Shown here in pieces: positions 24,923-33,711 of a DNA stretch of 64,000 nucleotides. The notes beneath the pieces are model-generated. The model had not been told where the DNA came from. It worked only from the letters and a program-made list of their open reading frames with translations, and did no database searches. The DNA is taken from NCBI RefSeq assembly GCF_000230835.1, contig NZ_CM001240.1, positions 6,218,279 through 6,282,278 on the forward strand, given 5' to 3'. The first letter of the stretch is position 1; every line of letters starts with the position of its first letter. The translations under genes and the position numbers were made by a program. Source of the stretch: Clostridium sp. DL-VIII (GTDB taxonomy: Bacteria > Bacillota > Clostridia > Clostridiales > Clostridiaceae).

Positions 24923-25759
24923 TTATTGATTAATTTTAATGTATTCTGCAATTTTTTCGGTATCTTCTTTTGCTAACGGAGTATTTACATACATCTTAAA
25001 ATTAGTGTCCTTAGCAACTAAAAAACTTGTATGTTCAAATCTCAGTTGTCCTAATACAGGGTGTAATATTTCCTTAAAGATTTCCTGATCTGGTTCAACA
25101 TCATGCATTGGCCACCACTGGTTGAATTCTTTGCTTTCAGAACGAAGTTCCTTGATAAAGTTTGAAAGCCATGGATCTTCAATAATCTTTCCACAAGCTG
25201 CTCGAAAACGAGCTAGAGCTCCTTTTGCCTGGCTTTCCCAATCTGGAAATAATCGCTTATAGTTTTGATTGGTAAACATTATACTGATTAGATTCCTATT
25301 ACATATATTAATCTTGCTAAAGTCGGTAAAAACCATCGTAGCTGCCCTATTCCATGCAATAACATTCCAGCGAATATCAAGAATCATAGAAGGCGAATAT
25401 TTTAAACTATCCAGAACATTCTGTAGCATTGGATTAACATTCTTATTGGATGCATGAAAAGAAGCAGGTGGAGCTTGCTGGGCAAGTGTATAGAGATGTA
25501 TAACTTCCTGTTTGTCAAGCATCAACACCCTTGAGAGACTTTCTAAAACTTGACTAGATACCTGGATTTGTCTCCCTTGTTCAAGCCATGTATACCATGT
25601 TAACCCAATACCTGAAAGTAAAGCGACCTCTTCTCGTCTGAGTCCTGGTGTACGGCGCCGTATTCCCTCTGTCAGCCCAACCTGTGAAGGCAGGATTTTA
25701 GCTCTTCGTGTCTTCAAAAAGTCTCCAAGCTCTTTATATCTTTGCTTTGTATTATCCAT
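24923..25759 (-). CDS. XRE-family regulator with MmyB-type ligand domain
   Basis: 278-residue regulator. N-terminal helix-turn-helix has the signature of this group (RRRTPGLRREEVALLSGIGL, TWYTWLEQGRQIQVSSQVLE). Residues about 110-270 form the PAS-like MmyB ligand-binding domain (WNVIAWNRAATMVFTDF; QLRFEHTSFLV). Such regulators usually neighbour and repress SDR or aldo/keto reductase genes. Here it lies between the reductase transcript and the divergent flavodoxin gene, both with the shared ACCAGTATAAAT element, which makes those two its probable targets. The ligand, perhaps a fatty acid or hydrophobic electrophile, is inferred. Confidence 0.82.
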   Translation of the reverse strand: MDNTKQRYKELGDFLKTRRAKILPSQVGLTEGIRRRTPGLRREEVALLSGIGLTWYTWLEQGRQIQVSSQVLESLSRVLMLDKQEVIHLYTLAQQAPPASFHASNKNVNPMLQNVLDSLKYSPSMILDIRWNVIAWNRAATMVFTDFSKINICNRNLISIMFTNQNYKRLFPDWESQAKGALARFRAACGKIIEDPWLSNFIKELRSESKEFNQWWPMHDVEPDQEIFKEILHPVLGQLRFEHTSFLVAKDTNFKMYVNTPLAKEDTEKIAEYIKINQ

Positions 25760-25794
25760 TATAATCCCCTACCTTTTCTTAAAGTGGTAGTTTT

Positions 25795-25832
25795 AATACC
25801 AGTATAAATACACTACTATAACCAGTATAAAC
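25795..25832 (+). promoter_or_regulatory. Tandem operator-like element before the flavodoxin transcript
   Basis: TACCAGTATAAA at 25797-25808 is followed by AACCAGTATAAA starting at 25820, on the plus strand. The first copy and the next 11 bases match the element before the aldo/keto reductase at all but one position. Confidence 0.6.
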
Positions 25833-25901
25833 ATAATGCTATGATTATTGCAACCCTATATTTACAGACTTAGGGTAAATTAATTTTAGGAGGTGATTTA
25901 T

Positions 25902-25919
25902 ATGAAGCAAACATCATAA
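25902..25919 (+). other. Five-codon frame behind a perfect ribosome site
   Basis: AGGAGGTGAT at 25888-25897 precedes ATG AAG CAA ACA TCA TAA. The site is too good for chance. It is either a leader peptide or the start of a deleted gene. The flavodoxin gene starts 155 bases further on with its own site. Confidence 0.4.
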
Positions 25920-26074
25920 TTTTTTTCGTAGAATTATGCAATAATTAACGACGATTGTACTACTGGTTTAAAGTTTAATGGCATTATACTAAAAACAAGC
26001 AAATGTCATTTTTACTATTGTTAAAAAATGAATAATTTTTGTTGATTAATATTATTTCAAGAGGAGATGTAAAT

Positions 26075-26650
26075 ATGAAAGTCGTAGCAATTAATGGAAG
26101 TGCTAGAAAGAATGGAAATACGGCGATAGCAATAAAACGTGTATTTAGCGTTTTGGAAAAACATGGTATAGAAACAGAGTTAATACAATTATCTGGTAAA
26201 TCAATTTCTGGCTGTAGTTCGTGTTTGGCTTGCTATAAAAGTAAAAATAAAAAATGTGTAAATAATAAAGATATCGTTAATGAGTGTATCGAAAAGATGT
26301 CTTCTGCAGATGGTATAATTCTCGGATCACCAGTATATTTTACTGATGTAAGTGCATCAATGAAAGCATTCATTGAACGTTCAGGTTATGTTGCCAAAGC
26401 AAATGACTATATGTTTAAGCATAAAGTAGGAGTAGCGATTACAGCAGTACGTAGAGGTGGTGCAACCCATGCGTTTGATACTATAAACCACTTCTTTCAA
26501 TGGAATCAGATGTTCTTAACAGGTTCAACATATTGGAATATGATGTATGGCAGAGAAATTGGTGAAGTTGAAAATGATTCTGAAGGAATTGTTAATATGG
26601 ATAACTTAGGAGAAAACATGGCAATTTTATTAGAGAAATTACAGAATTAA
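26075..26650 (+). CDS. Flavodoxin-family NAD(P)H-dependent oxidoreductase
   Basis: 191-residue FMN reductase. Motifs: VVAINGSARKNGNTAIAIKR, CSSCLACYKSKNKKC (cysteine cluster) and GSPVYFTDVSASMKAFIERS. The same layout and many identities with the protein at 23088-23714 show they are paralogues within one element. ATG 26075 has AGAGGAG before it; an upstream TTG at 26039 runs through that site. The tandem operator-like element at 25795-25832 probably controls it. Biochemical role as for its paralogue: two-electron reduction of small electrophiles, inferred. Confidence 0.8.
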   Translation: MKVVAINGSARKNGNTAIAIKRVFSVLEKHGIETELIQLSGKSISGCSSCLACYKSKNKKCVNNKDIVNECIEKMSSADGIILGSPVYFTDVSASMKAFIERSGYVAKANDYMFKHKVGVAITAVRRGGATHAFDTINHFFQWNQMFLTGSTYWNMMYGREIGEVENDSEGIVNMDNLGENMAILLEKLQN

Positions 26651-27268
26651 AGTGTCTTACATTTTATTTAACCTGTGGGTTAAAAATTATGTGTTTATAA
26701 ATGAAGAACTTAAAAATATGTTTAATTTAGTATAATAGCCGAACTTATGCATTTCAATGAAAAAATTCTTTTACATTAATGCATTTATTTACATCAATTG
26801 CATAAGCCCTGTACTAAATTTTACTTATGCATTGATAAGACTATTTCAATATTGAATTATACGTATTATATTGAAACAGTCTAATTAATTATAAAATTTT
26901 ATTATAACTTTAAAACTATATTAAAATTTATAAAGTAAATGAAGAAGGTAAATTATTAACATATACGCCTTTACAAAAATAAATTTGAGCAATTTGATAC
27001 TTTCAGTCAAAGAGCATATTCTCAAGGTGAATCGCTATTAAATATGGTTATCTTTGAACTAGCATCATAATTATAAAAAAATTACTATAAATATTTTGCA
27101 TCATTAAACACATATGAAAAGTATTATGGCTTTGGAATATTCTAGATCACCTATTAATTAGTAAGTTTAGAATACTTTAGTGAAAATAATCTGTTGGAAT
27201 CATTGCTACAAATATGATGAAAACAATTGCAAAATTATATAACAACTTTTGAAAGGGATTGGTATAAT
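26651..27268. other. Gap before the MFS gene with one hairpin
   Basis: AGACTATTTCAATAT (26838-26852) and ATATTGAAACAGTCT (26868-26882) pair with one mismatch and probably end the flavodoxin transcript. The phrase TTATGCATT occurs near 26744 and 26824. No gene is seen. AAAGGGA at 27252 is the ribosome site of the MFS gene. Confidence 0.45.
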
Positions 27269-28489
27269 ATGGACAAACAATTAAAAATGCAAGCAAACAA
27301 TAGAAAAACACTCAATGGTAAAGAAACAATTACGCCTATGCTAACATGGATAATTTCTATAGCATGTGCAATTATAGTAGCAAACATTTATTATATACAA
27401 CCACTACTGGGAGAATTAGCAAGGGATTTTATGATATCCCAAGTAAGTGCAGGTAGTATAGCGACAATTACTCAAATAGGCTTTGCACTTGGTATTATTT
27501 TAATTTTACCTATTGCAGATATAGTTGAAAAAAGAAAACTAATTAATATCATGCTTATTTTTTCTGCAATATCTCTTTTCATTATGTATTATAGCCGAAG
27601 TTTTTATATAATCTGTGCTGCATCATTATTTATTGGTTTTACATCTGTGATTACTCAATTATTAGTTCCTATTGCTGCACAGATGGCAAATAAGAATGAA
27701 AGAGGAAGTGTAATCGGAAAAATAACTAGCGGATTACTTATAGGTATGCTGCTTTCACGTGTAATTAGCGGATTATTAGGAAACTACTTTAATTGGAAAA
27801 CCATATATTTAATAGCATCAATAGCGATGATAATTTTATCAATTATTTTACGCATTCTATTACCACAGTTCCAGCCACAATCTGAAATTAAATATTTTGA
27901 GGCTTTTAAGTCTATGGCAAAACTAGTAAGAAAATATAATATTTTAAGGGAAGCTTCAATGACTGGAGCAATGGTTTTTAGTGCATTTAGTGCTTTTTGG
28001 ACATCCCTTACCTTTTTGCTAAAATCTCCTGCTTATCACATGGGATCCGATATTGCTGGACTATTTGGTCTGTTAGGTGCTGTTGGTGCCTTCTGCTCAC
28101 CACTTTTTGGCAAAATAGCTGATAAAAAAGGTTCTAGGTTCACTGTTGGAATAGGTATAGCTTTCGTAACTATATCATATATAATTTTAATAATATTTGG
28201 ATTCAAGCTCTGGGGACTAGTTATTGGAGTAATCATACTTGACTTGGGGAGTCAAATTTGTAATGTTTCTAACCAGACAAGAGTTCAACAACTTACAGAT
28301 GAGGCAAGAAGTAGAGTTACTGCTATATATATTTTTTCATTTTTTGTTGGTGGAGCTATGGGATCGATTTTAGGTTCATATTGCTTTGATTATTTTGGCT
28401 GGATAGGTGTTTGCTGTTATGGACTACTTACGCAGATTATTGCATTGTCAGTACATATGATTAGAAATAAGGCAACTCAAAAGGCTTAG
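27269..28489 (+). CDS. MFS exporter, DHA1-like
   Basis: Major facilitator of 406 residues with about twelve hydrophobic segments. It resembles the YnfM/NreB-like drug and metabolite exporters: YYIQPLLGELARDFMISQVS at helix 1-2 and the loop ILPIADIVEKRKLINIMLIF (motif A variant). ATG 27269 follows AAAGGGATTGG; the upstream in-frame codon at 27227 was rejected for lack of a site. It stands alone between two hairpin-bearing gaps within the redox cassette. The substrate cannot be read from sequence. Confidence 0.78.
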   Translation: MDKQLKMQANNRKTLNGKETITPMLTWIISIACAIIVANIYYIQPLLGELARDFMISQVSAGSIATITQIGFALGIILILPIADIVEKRKLINIMLIFSAISLFIMYYSRSFYIICAASLFIGFTSVITQLLVPIAAQMANKNERGSVIGKITSGLLIGMLLSRVISGLLGNYFNWKTIYLIASIAMIILSIILRILLPQFQPQSEIKYFEAFKSMAKLVRKYNILREASMTGAMVFSAFSAFWTSLTFLLKSPAYHMGSDIAGLFGLLGAVGAFCSPLFGKIADKKGSRFTVGIGIAFVTISYIILIIFGFKLWGLVIGVIILDLGSQICNVSNQTRVQQLTDEARSRVTAIYIFSFFVGGAMGSILGSYCFDYFGWIGVCCYGLLTQIIALSVHMIRNKATQKA

Positions 28490-29145
28490 GTAAAATGCTC
28501 AAAAAAATAACTGAATACGCTAATAGATTTATAACTATAGTTGAGAAAATTTCATAAGTATAAATTAACTTTTCAACCACTAAATAGTATAATATCTACA
28601 AATATTATACTATTTAATTTCCAAAGAATATTCCTTACCTTATAACATCAAATCTACTATGCCTTACTATAAATAATATTAACTTTCTTTAAGTTTTTCT
28701 TCAATTTCTGCAATTCTGGTATAGCTCACTCAATACATTTATTAGGAAAAACAAATCTTTCATAATTAATTTTGATGATATAAAGATAAACGTAAGTATG
28801 TCTATTATCAAAAATAAAAAAATGAGATATATAAACGAAGAATATATAGAAAAGAATCTATAACCAAATTTATACAGTTTGCATATAATTGTAAACTGTA
28901 TAAGACATTAAAATACCATCCAAACTTACGGCTTTAGATGGTATTTTTATCAGTATCAAGTATAATATAAAAATTGTCTGATACTTAACCTAATGATCAG
29001 ATGAAACTATTACTGTTAAGTTTTTATAATCTATCTTTATCGGATCATTAGATCTTTCTGTATACAATAAAGAAATTAATTTCAACTATCTACTTGTGCA
29101 GTTTGCAGAAATGTGTACTAGTACCATAATCAGAATGTTATTCTT
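28490..29145. other. Gap with terminator and two inverted repeats
   Basis: AAATACCATC/GATGGTATTT (28911-28920, 28937-28946) plus TTTT is a strong terminator usable on both strands between convergent genes. TATACAGTTT/AAACTGTATA (28871-28880, 28893-28902) and CTAATGATC/GATCATTAG (28990-28998, 29043-29051) are perfect inverted repeats of unknown purpose. No gene is seen. Confidence 0.5.
28911..28946. terminator. Terminator between the MFS and AraC genes
   Basis: Perfect 10-bp stem AAATACCATC/GATGGTATTT with a 16-base loop and a following T-run. Confidence 0.7.
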
Positions 29146-30081
29146 TTAGATTAAAGCAGTGCCTGAAGCTAACGAAGCTCGAATACGATTTATATCGCTT
29201 ATAGGAGGCAATCCAAACATGCGTGCATATTCTCTGCTAAATTGAGATGGGCTTTCATAACCTACTTGAAAACCAACATTTGCTGCTTCAGATGACTCTG
29301 CAAACAGCAGACGTCGCGCCTCTTGCAATCTTATCAGCTTTTGATATTGCAAAGGACTCATTGCCGTTACTTTTTTAAACTGATTGTGTAATGAAGATGT
29401 ACTCATGTTAACTTTCTTTGCCAATTCTTCAATTCGCAGCGGTTTTGAAAAATTACTATTTATAATCTGAATAACTTTTGCAATACAATGTGCATGACTC
29501 CCAATCATTGCAAATTGCTTAATGAGATCTCCTTGCCTATCCTGCAGAATTCTATAAAGAATTTCATGAATTATCAAAGGCGAAAGAACTGGAATATCCT
29601 TAGGTGTATATAAAAGACGAACAAGTCTTAACACAGCATCAAGCAAATCAGAATTTATTCTATTAACCACTATTCCACGTCCTGAATCCACCTTACCACT
29701 CCACGCCTCATTTGATTCCTTAATAATATCAAGTATTTGATCCGTATTAAAGCTTATTTGCACACATAAATAAGGTTCTTTAGAAGTAGCTTGAATTATT
29801 TGACCAGTAATAGGAAGGTGAACAGATGTAACCAAATATGATGTTGGATCATACTGATAATTTTCATCAGCTAGCGTTACAATTTTTGATCCCTGTACAA
29901 TTAGCAATAACGATGGGTCATAAATAGTGTGTAAGGGCTCAGAAGCATTGGATGCGCGAAATAACCGCAAAGAAGGTATAGCTGTAGCATGTATTCCATC
30001 CATGTTAACAAGTCCATTAATCATTGAAACCAATTCTTTTTGATAAATTGTAATTTTGTTATTCAATAATTCTTTATCCAT
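29146..30081 (-). CDS. AraC-family transcriptional regulator
   Basis: 311-residue regulator with an N-terminal AraC-type ligand domain (PSLRLFRASNASEPLHTIYD, PSLLLIVQGSKIVTL) and two C-terminal helix-turn-helix motifs (LRIEELAKKVNMSTSSLHNQ, FKKVTAMSPLQYQKLIRLQE, then VGYESPSQFSREYARMFG). This N-terminal type (AraC_N) is usually next to dehydrogenase genes that it activates. Here it is divergent from a SnoaL-like gene and an SDR gene, which are its likely targets. AAAGAAG precedes the ATG. Confidence 0.85.
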   Translation of the reverse strand: MDKELLNNKITIYQKELVSMINGLVNMDGIHATAIPSLRLFRASNASEPLHTIYDPSLLLIVQGSKIVTLADENYQYDPTSYLVTSVHLPITGQIIQATSKEPYLCVQISFNTDQILDIIKESNEAWSGKVDSGRGIVVNRINSDLLDAVLRLVRLLYTPKDIPVLSPLIIHEILYRILQDRQGDLIKQFAMIGSHAHCIAKVIQIINSNFSKPLRIEELAKKVNMSTSSLHNQFKKVTAMSPLQYQKLIRLQEARRLLFAESSEAANVGFQVGYESPSQFSREYARMFGLPPISDINRIRASLASGTALI

Positions 30082-30241
30082 TTCTAACTTCTTTCTACTA
30101 TCAATTGATATACAAATTATATTCTACTTTGTAGGATTAGGCAATGATTAAATAAAAATAGGCTACCTAACTGATGCATCATATATATATAATTATCTTA
30201 GATAAAAGGTATTTAATGAAAGCAGAAAGGAGAAGATAGAA

Positions 30242-30601
30242 TTGAGTTTGAGTAAAAATCATAACATTATTAACAACAACACACAAATTCCTTTACCAAT
30301 CAAGTTATTTGTAGATTTTACAAATGCAAGTGATTCGAAATCTTTTATTGATTTGTTTACTGAGGATGCTTATCTTGAGGATTGGGGACGCACATATCTT
30401 GGCCGTGAAGGTGCATCATCTTGGAATCAAACTGATAATATAGGTCAAAATTCTCATTTCGAGATTAAATCTTTTAAAACCAATAATCAACCGGATAGTT
30501 ATGTTCTTACGGTCAAGGTTTCCGGAAATGGTTATAACGGTACAGGAGATATAGCTTTTACTCTTAAAGGAAATCAAATTGCTAGTATGGTGATTTCGTA
30601 A
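30242..30601 (+). CDS. SnoaL/NTF2-like small protein
   Basis: 119 residues with the cone-shaped NTF2/SnoaL-like pattern: KLFVDFTNASDSKSFIDLFT, EDAYLEDWGRTYLGREGASS and VLTVKVSGNGYNGTGDIAFT. The start is a TTG with AAAGGAG before it. It is the first gene after the AraC divergent promoter and precedes an SDR. Such proteins act as small isomerases/cyclases or binding proteins; the reaction here is unknown. Confidence 0.68.
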   Translation: MSLSKNHNIINNNTQIPLPIKLFVDFTNASDSKSFIDLFTEDAYLEDWGRTYLGREGASSWNQTDNIGQNSHFEIKSFKTNNQPDSYVLTVKVSGNGYNGTGDIAFTLKGNQIASMVIS

Positions 30602-30758
30602 ACTTTCTAATTAACCTAAAAACATAGTCAACATTAAAACAGTAAATATAAAGTACCAAAATTAAAAATATATATCAACTTGGTATTTATATTCACAATT
30701 TCATTATAAAAAAACATAAAGCGGCTACGTGCTGCATATATTAAGGGAGGATTTTATT

Positions 30759-31499
30759 ATGAATACAACTAAAAAAGAAAGAATTGCAATTGTTACAGGA
30801 GGATCACGTGGAATTGGACGTGCAATCTCAGAACGTCTCGCATCTGACGGACAAACAGTAGTTATAGCATATGCAAATAATGCTGTTGAAGCTGATAAAA
30901 CTGTCCAATCCATAGTAGAAAAAGGAGGAAAGGCAATTGCTATTAAGGCAGATATTAGCGACGAAGTGGCAGTCAGCAAACTTTTTGATATGACCGAGAA
31001 AGACTTTGGCGGAGTAGATGTTGTAGTTAACTCAGCTGGAATTATGGGGCTTAATACAATTGCTAATTTCGATCTTAATAAGCTTGATCAAATAATTCGT
31101 ACAAATATCCGTGGTACCTTTGTTGTTGATCAACAAGCTGCCCGTCGCGTAAGATCTGGAGGAGCTATTATTAATCTTTCTACTTCAGTAAAGAAACTTG
31201 CATTGCCTACTTATGCTGCCTATACTGCTAGCAAGGGAGCTGTTGATGCAATCAGCCTTGTACTTGCAAAAGAACTCCGTGGTCGCGATATCACTGTAAA
31301 TGCAGTAGCTCCTGGACCAACAGCAACAGAACTATTTTTTGAAGGCAAGGATGATGAGACAATTGATCGAATGGCCAAGATGAACCCTATTGAACGTTTA
31401 GGGAAACCAGAAGATATTGCTGAAGTAATTTCCTTTTTAGCAGGTCCAGCTAGATGGATCAATGGTCAAACCATTTATGTTAATGGAGGTATGGTTTAG
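30759..31499 (+). CDS. Short-chain dehydrogenase/reductase (FabG-like)
   Basis: 246-residue classical SDR. Cofactor motif TGGSRGIGRAISERLA, structural NSAGIMG, catalytic Ser in INLSTSVKKL and the YAAYTASKG block with Tyr and Lys, then VAPGPTATELF and the C-terminal GQTIYVNGGMV. The start at 30759 has AAGGGAGG before it. It follows the SnoaL-like gene by about 160 bases and is probably under the AraC regulator. It resembles 3-oxoacyl reductases and glucose dehydrogenase-like SDRs; true substrate unknown. Confidence 0.83.
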   Translation: MNTTKKERIAIVTGGSRGIGRAISERLASDGQTVVIAYANNAVEADKTVQSIVEKGGKAIAIKADISDEVAVSKLFDMTEKDFGGVDVVVNSAGIMGLNTIANFDLNKLDQIIRTNIRGTFVVDQQAARRVRSGGAIINLSTSVKKLALPTYAAYTASKGAVDAISLVLAKELRGRDITVNAVAPGPTATELFFEGKDDETIDRMAKMNPIERLGKPEDIAEVISFLAGPARWINGQTIYVNGGMV

Positions 31500-31550
31500 A
31501 AATTCAAAAAAGTTGGTTTGAATAACAACATTATATGAATAATTTAAAAA

Positions 31551-31594
31551 CCTCTCTTCGAAGAGATGAATCTATCATCTCTGCCGAAGAGGGG
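31551..31594 (+). terminator. Terminator closing the cargo cassette
   Basis: CCTCTCTTCGAAGAGATGA and TCATCTCTGCCGAAGAGGGG form a long stem with few mismatches, followed by ATTTATTT. It stands 50 bases past the SDR stop codon and before the convergent orf13. Confidence 0.7.
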
Positions 31595-31789
31595 ATTTAT
31601 TTAATTAAATGTCTACATTTTACAGAGCCAGAACAACCACAAATTAATCATTTTTTAGATAATATTTTGATTTTATTCCAAGTCAGAGACTTTTCTCAAA
31701 TAAAAGTTAATTTGAATTTGCAATCCATACTTAATCATTAAATACCACAGTTTAGTCTATGCTTTCATATATTTTAAACCTGCAAAATA

Positions 31790-32704
31790 TCATCTAACAA
31801 TCATCCAGTTACTTTCTTTTTCTAAGATTAAATTAAACTGTGAAATTTGAGTTACTTTTGTTTGCTGATCTAAGTATTTTACTGATACAAATACTTCAAT
31901 TTGATTTCCTTTCTTTGTATATATAGGATTCAGTAATTCTGAAAATACATACTCTTTACCTATTGGTTTTAATGCACTATCTTTTATATAGTAAGATAAT
32001 TCCTTTTCACTTGCTGTTGGATATAGCTTAAAGAATGTCTTTAGAAATTCATTAACTTCTTCAGCAGTTGCAACGTCCACAGTTCCATCACTTTCTTTTA
32101 CTTTTGGCTGATAACTTGATTTTGAAGGTATGCTACAAATTGTTGGATTTTTTATTATAACCATATTTCCATCATCATCTACGTATACTGTGACTTCATA
32201 GGCGGAACTTATATTTTTCTTATTTTCTCCTTCTGTAATAAGCTGATCTACTGTAAAAATCACTTGAAATTGCTTCTCTTCATCTTGTTTTACAACCCAA
32301 ATTTCCACATTTTGAACGGTAGAGCTAGTAGGTATATCTCTGCGTATAGTATCAACATTTAAAGTTTGCAATTCTTCTGTAAGATATTTTTTTATTGCTT
32401 CATTTCTGCTATCAATTGAAGCTTGTGACGGCTGCCATGTGTAATAATCCTGTGCAAAATTCTTCACAAAGTTTTCTATCTTATGTGTATCAACTATTTC
32501 TTTATCAATAACTTTAGTTTCATAAACTGTTTTAATATTTATTGCTGTAAAATTTTTATATACTGCAAAACAAAAACTAGCTATAAGAAGTATCCACAAG
32601 ACAATTACTGCTTTTTTATGTGTATTTACTTTATATACTTTTAATTTTTTAGTTTTTCGCTTTGTTTCTTTATTTTCTCCTTTTATAAAATTCATATATT
32701 TCAC
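31790..32704 (-). CDS. Conjugation protein, Tn916 Orf13/TcpC (VirB8-like)
   Basis: 304-residue bitopic protein of the transfer channel. A basic cytosolic start is followed by one transmembrane helix at about residues 31-50 (AVIVLWILLIASFCFAVYKN). Two NTF2-like extracytoplasmic domains follow, as in TcpC. It sits 8 bases after orf14 in the transfer operon and is its last gene here. In the pCW3/Tn916 systems this protein localises the transfer apparatus at the membrane. The assignment rests on synteny and topology as well as sequence. Confidence 0.85.
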   Translation of the reverse strand: MKYMNFIKGENKETKRKTKKLKVYKVNTHKKAVIVLWILLIASFCFAVYKNFTAINIKTVYETKVIDKEIVDTHKIENFVKNFAQDYYTWQPSQASIDSRNEAIKKYLTEELQTLNVDTIRRDIPTSSTVQNVEIWVVKQDEEKQFQVIFTVDQLITEGENKKNISSAYEVTVYVDDDGNMVIIKNPTICSIPSKSSYQPKVKESDGTVDVATAEEVNEFLKTFFKLYPTASEKELSYYIKDSALKPIGKEYVFSELLNPIYTKKGNQIEVFVSVKYLDQQTKVTQISQFNLILEKESNWMIVR

Positions 32705-32712
32705 CTTTCCTT

Positions 32713-33711
32713 CTATTTTTTAACTCTTCCTGCACAAACTAAATGTTCCTGCCAATAAGCGCTTGTTAAATCTGCATATCCTATAGGGTCACCAGCCTGA
32801 TACATACGATTATTTCCTTGATATATTCCAACATGAGTAATATAAGTTCCAGCATCATAGGTGGAATGAAAAAACACCAGATCTCCAGCCTGCGCTTCTG
32901 ATAGTGGAATATGCTGTGTAGCGTCATACTGCTCTTGTGCTGTTCTAGGTAAATTGATACCAACCTTTCCATAACACCACTGAACAAGCCCGCTGCAATC
33001 AAATGAAGTTGTTGGAGTATATCCACCATATACATATTTCCATCCCTTATATTTCAAAGCTTCATTCATGACAGCTTGTACAGTTGCATTATCAAATTTT
33101 TCCGATGTTATATACTGTGACACAAGCAAAACATAAAACATATTTCCATAACTGTACTTCCATCCTCCATTTTCTTTAACAGCTATTGGATTATCATATT
33201 TTTCTTTATTTCCTCCAGACTTCTCATTTGCAAAATTCTCCGCAAGTTCAAAAGTATATTTTCTTCCTTGACCTGCCACATAATCAATAAAACCGCCTCC
33301 ATAGTTATAAGATTGAATAACCGTATTAATATCACAATCCTTACTTTTGTCGGTTTTAAGCAGAGAAGCAAAGTACTTGCATCCCTGCTTTATAGATTCT
33401 TCTGCATTTAATGTATTTGTTTGAAGTCCCTCTGATTCACTCGATTGCATAACATCTTGAAGCGTACCACCAGATTCCACCTGCATAATTGCAAGCAAGT
33501 AATTGACATATTCTGAAATTCCATATTCTTTAGCATATTTTTCAACTAAAGGTTCATATGCCAATACTTCCGCCGATACGCTAACCCCACCATACTTAAT
33601 ATTTGAGTCTTCGTTTTCTTCATCTGAAAAAATTATAGCTACAAAGAAAAGCATGACAAAGAACACAGCAAATATACCAGAGATTAGAATAATGAAATGT
33701 TTTTTCCTCAT
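32713..33711 (-). CDS. Bifunctional cell-wall hydrolase, Tn916 Orf14-like (lysozyme-like + NlpC/P60)
   Basis: 332-residue secreted or anchored enzyme that opens peptidoglycan for the transfer channel. Residues 5-27 form a signal anchor. The first domain, about 50-185, is lysozyme-like (LAIMQVESGGTLQDVMQSSE with catalytic Glu). The second, about 205-332, is an NlpC/P60 endopeptidase with TTSFDCSGLVQWCY (Cys) and ITHVGIYQGN (His). The stop of orf15 overlaps its ATG by four bases. The same pair of domains occurs in CwlT of ICEBs1. Confidence 0.88.
   Translation of the reverse strand: MRKKHFIILISGIFAVFFVMLFFVAIIFSDEENEDSNIKYGGVSVSAEVLAYEPLVEKYAKEYGISEYVNYLLAIMQVESGGTLQDVMQSSESEGLQTNTLNAEESIKQGCKYFASLLKTDKSKDCDINTVIQSYNYGGGFIDYVAGQGRKYTFELAENFANEKSGGNKEKYDNPIAVKENGGWKYSYGNMFYVLLVSQYITSEKFDNATVQAVMNEALKYKGWKYVYGGYTPTTSFDCSGLVQWCYGKVGINLPRTAQEQYDATQHIPLSEAQAGDLVFFHSTYDAGTYITHVGIYQGNNRMYQAGDPIGYADLTSAYWQEHLVCAGRVKK

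Noticed and set aside
31535..31741. 68-codon plus-strand frame after the cargo SDR
   Set aside because: Its first third is the long terminator hairpin at 31551-31594, there is no ribosome site, and the protein resembles nothing known.
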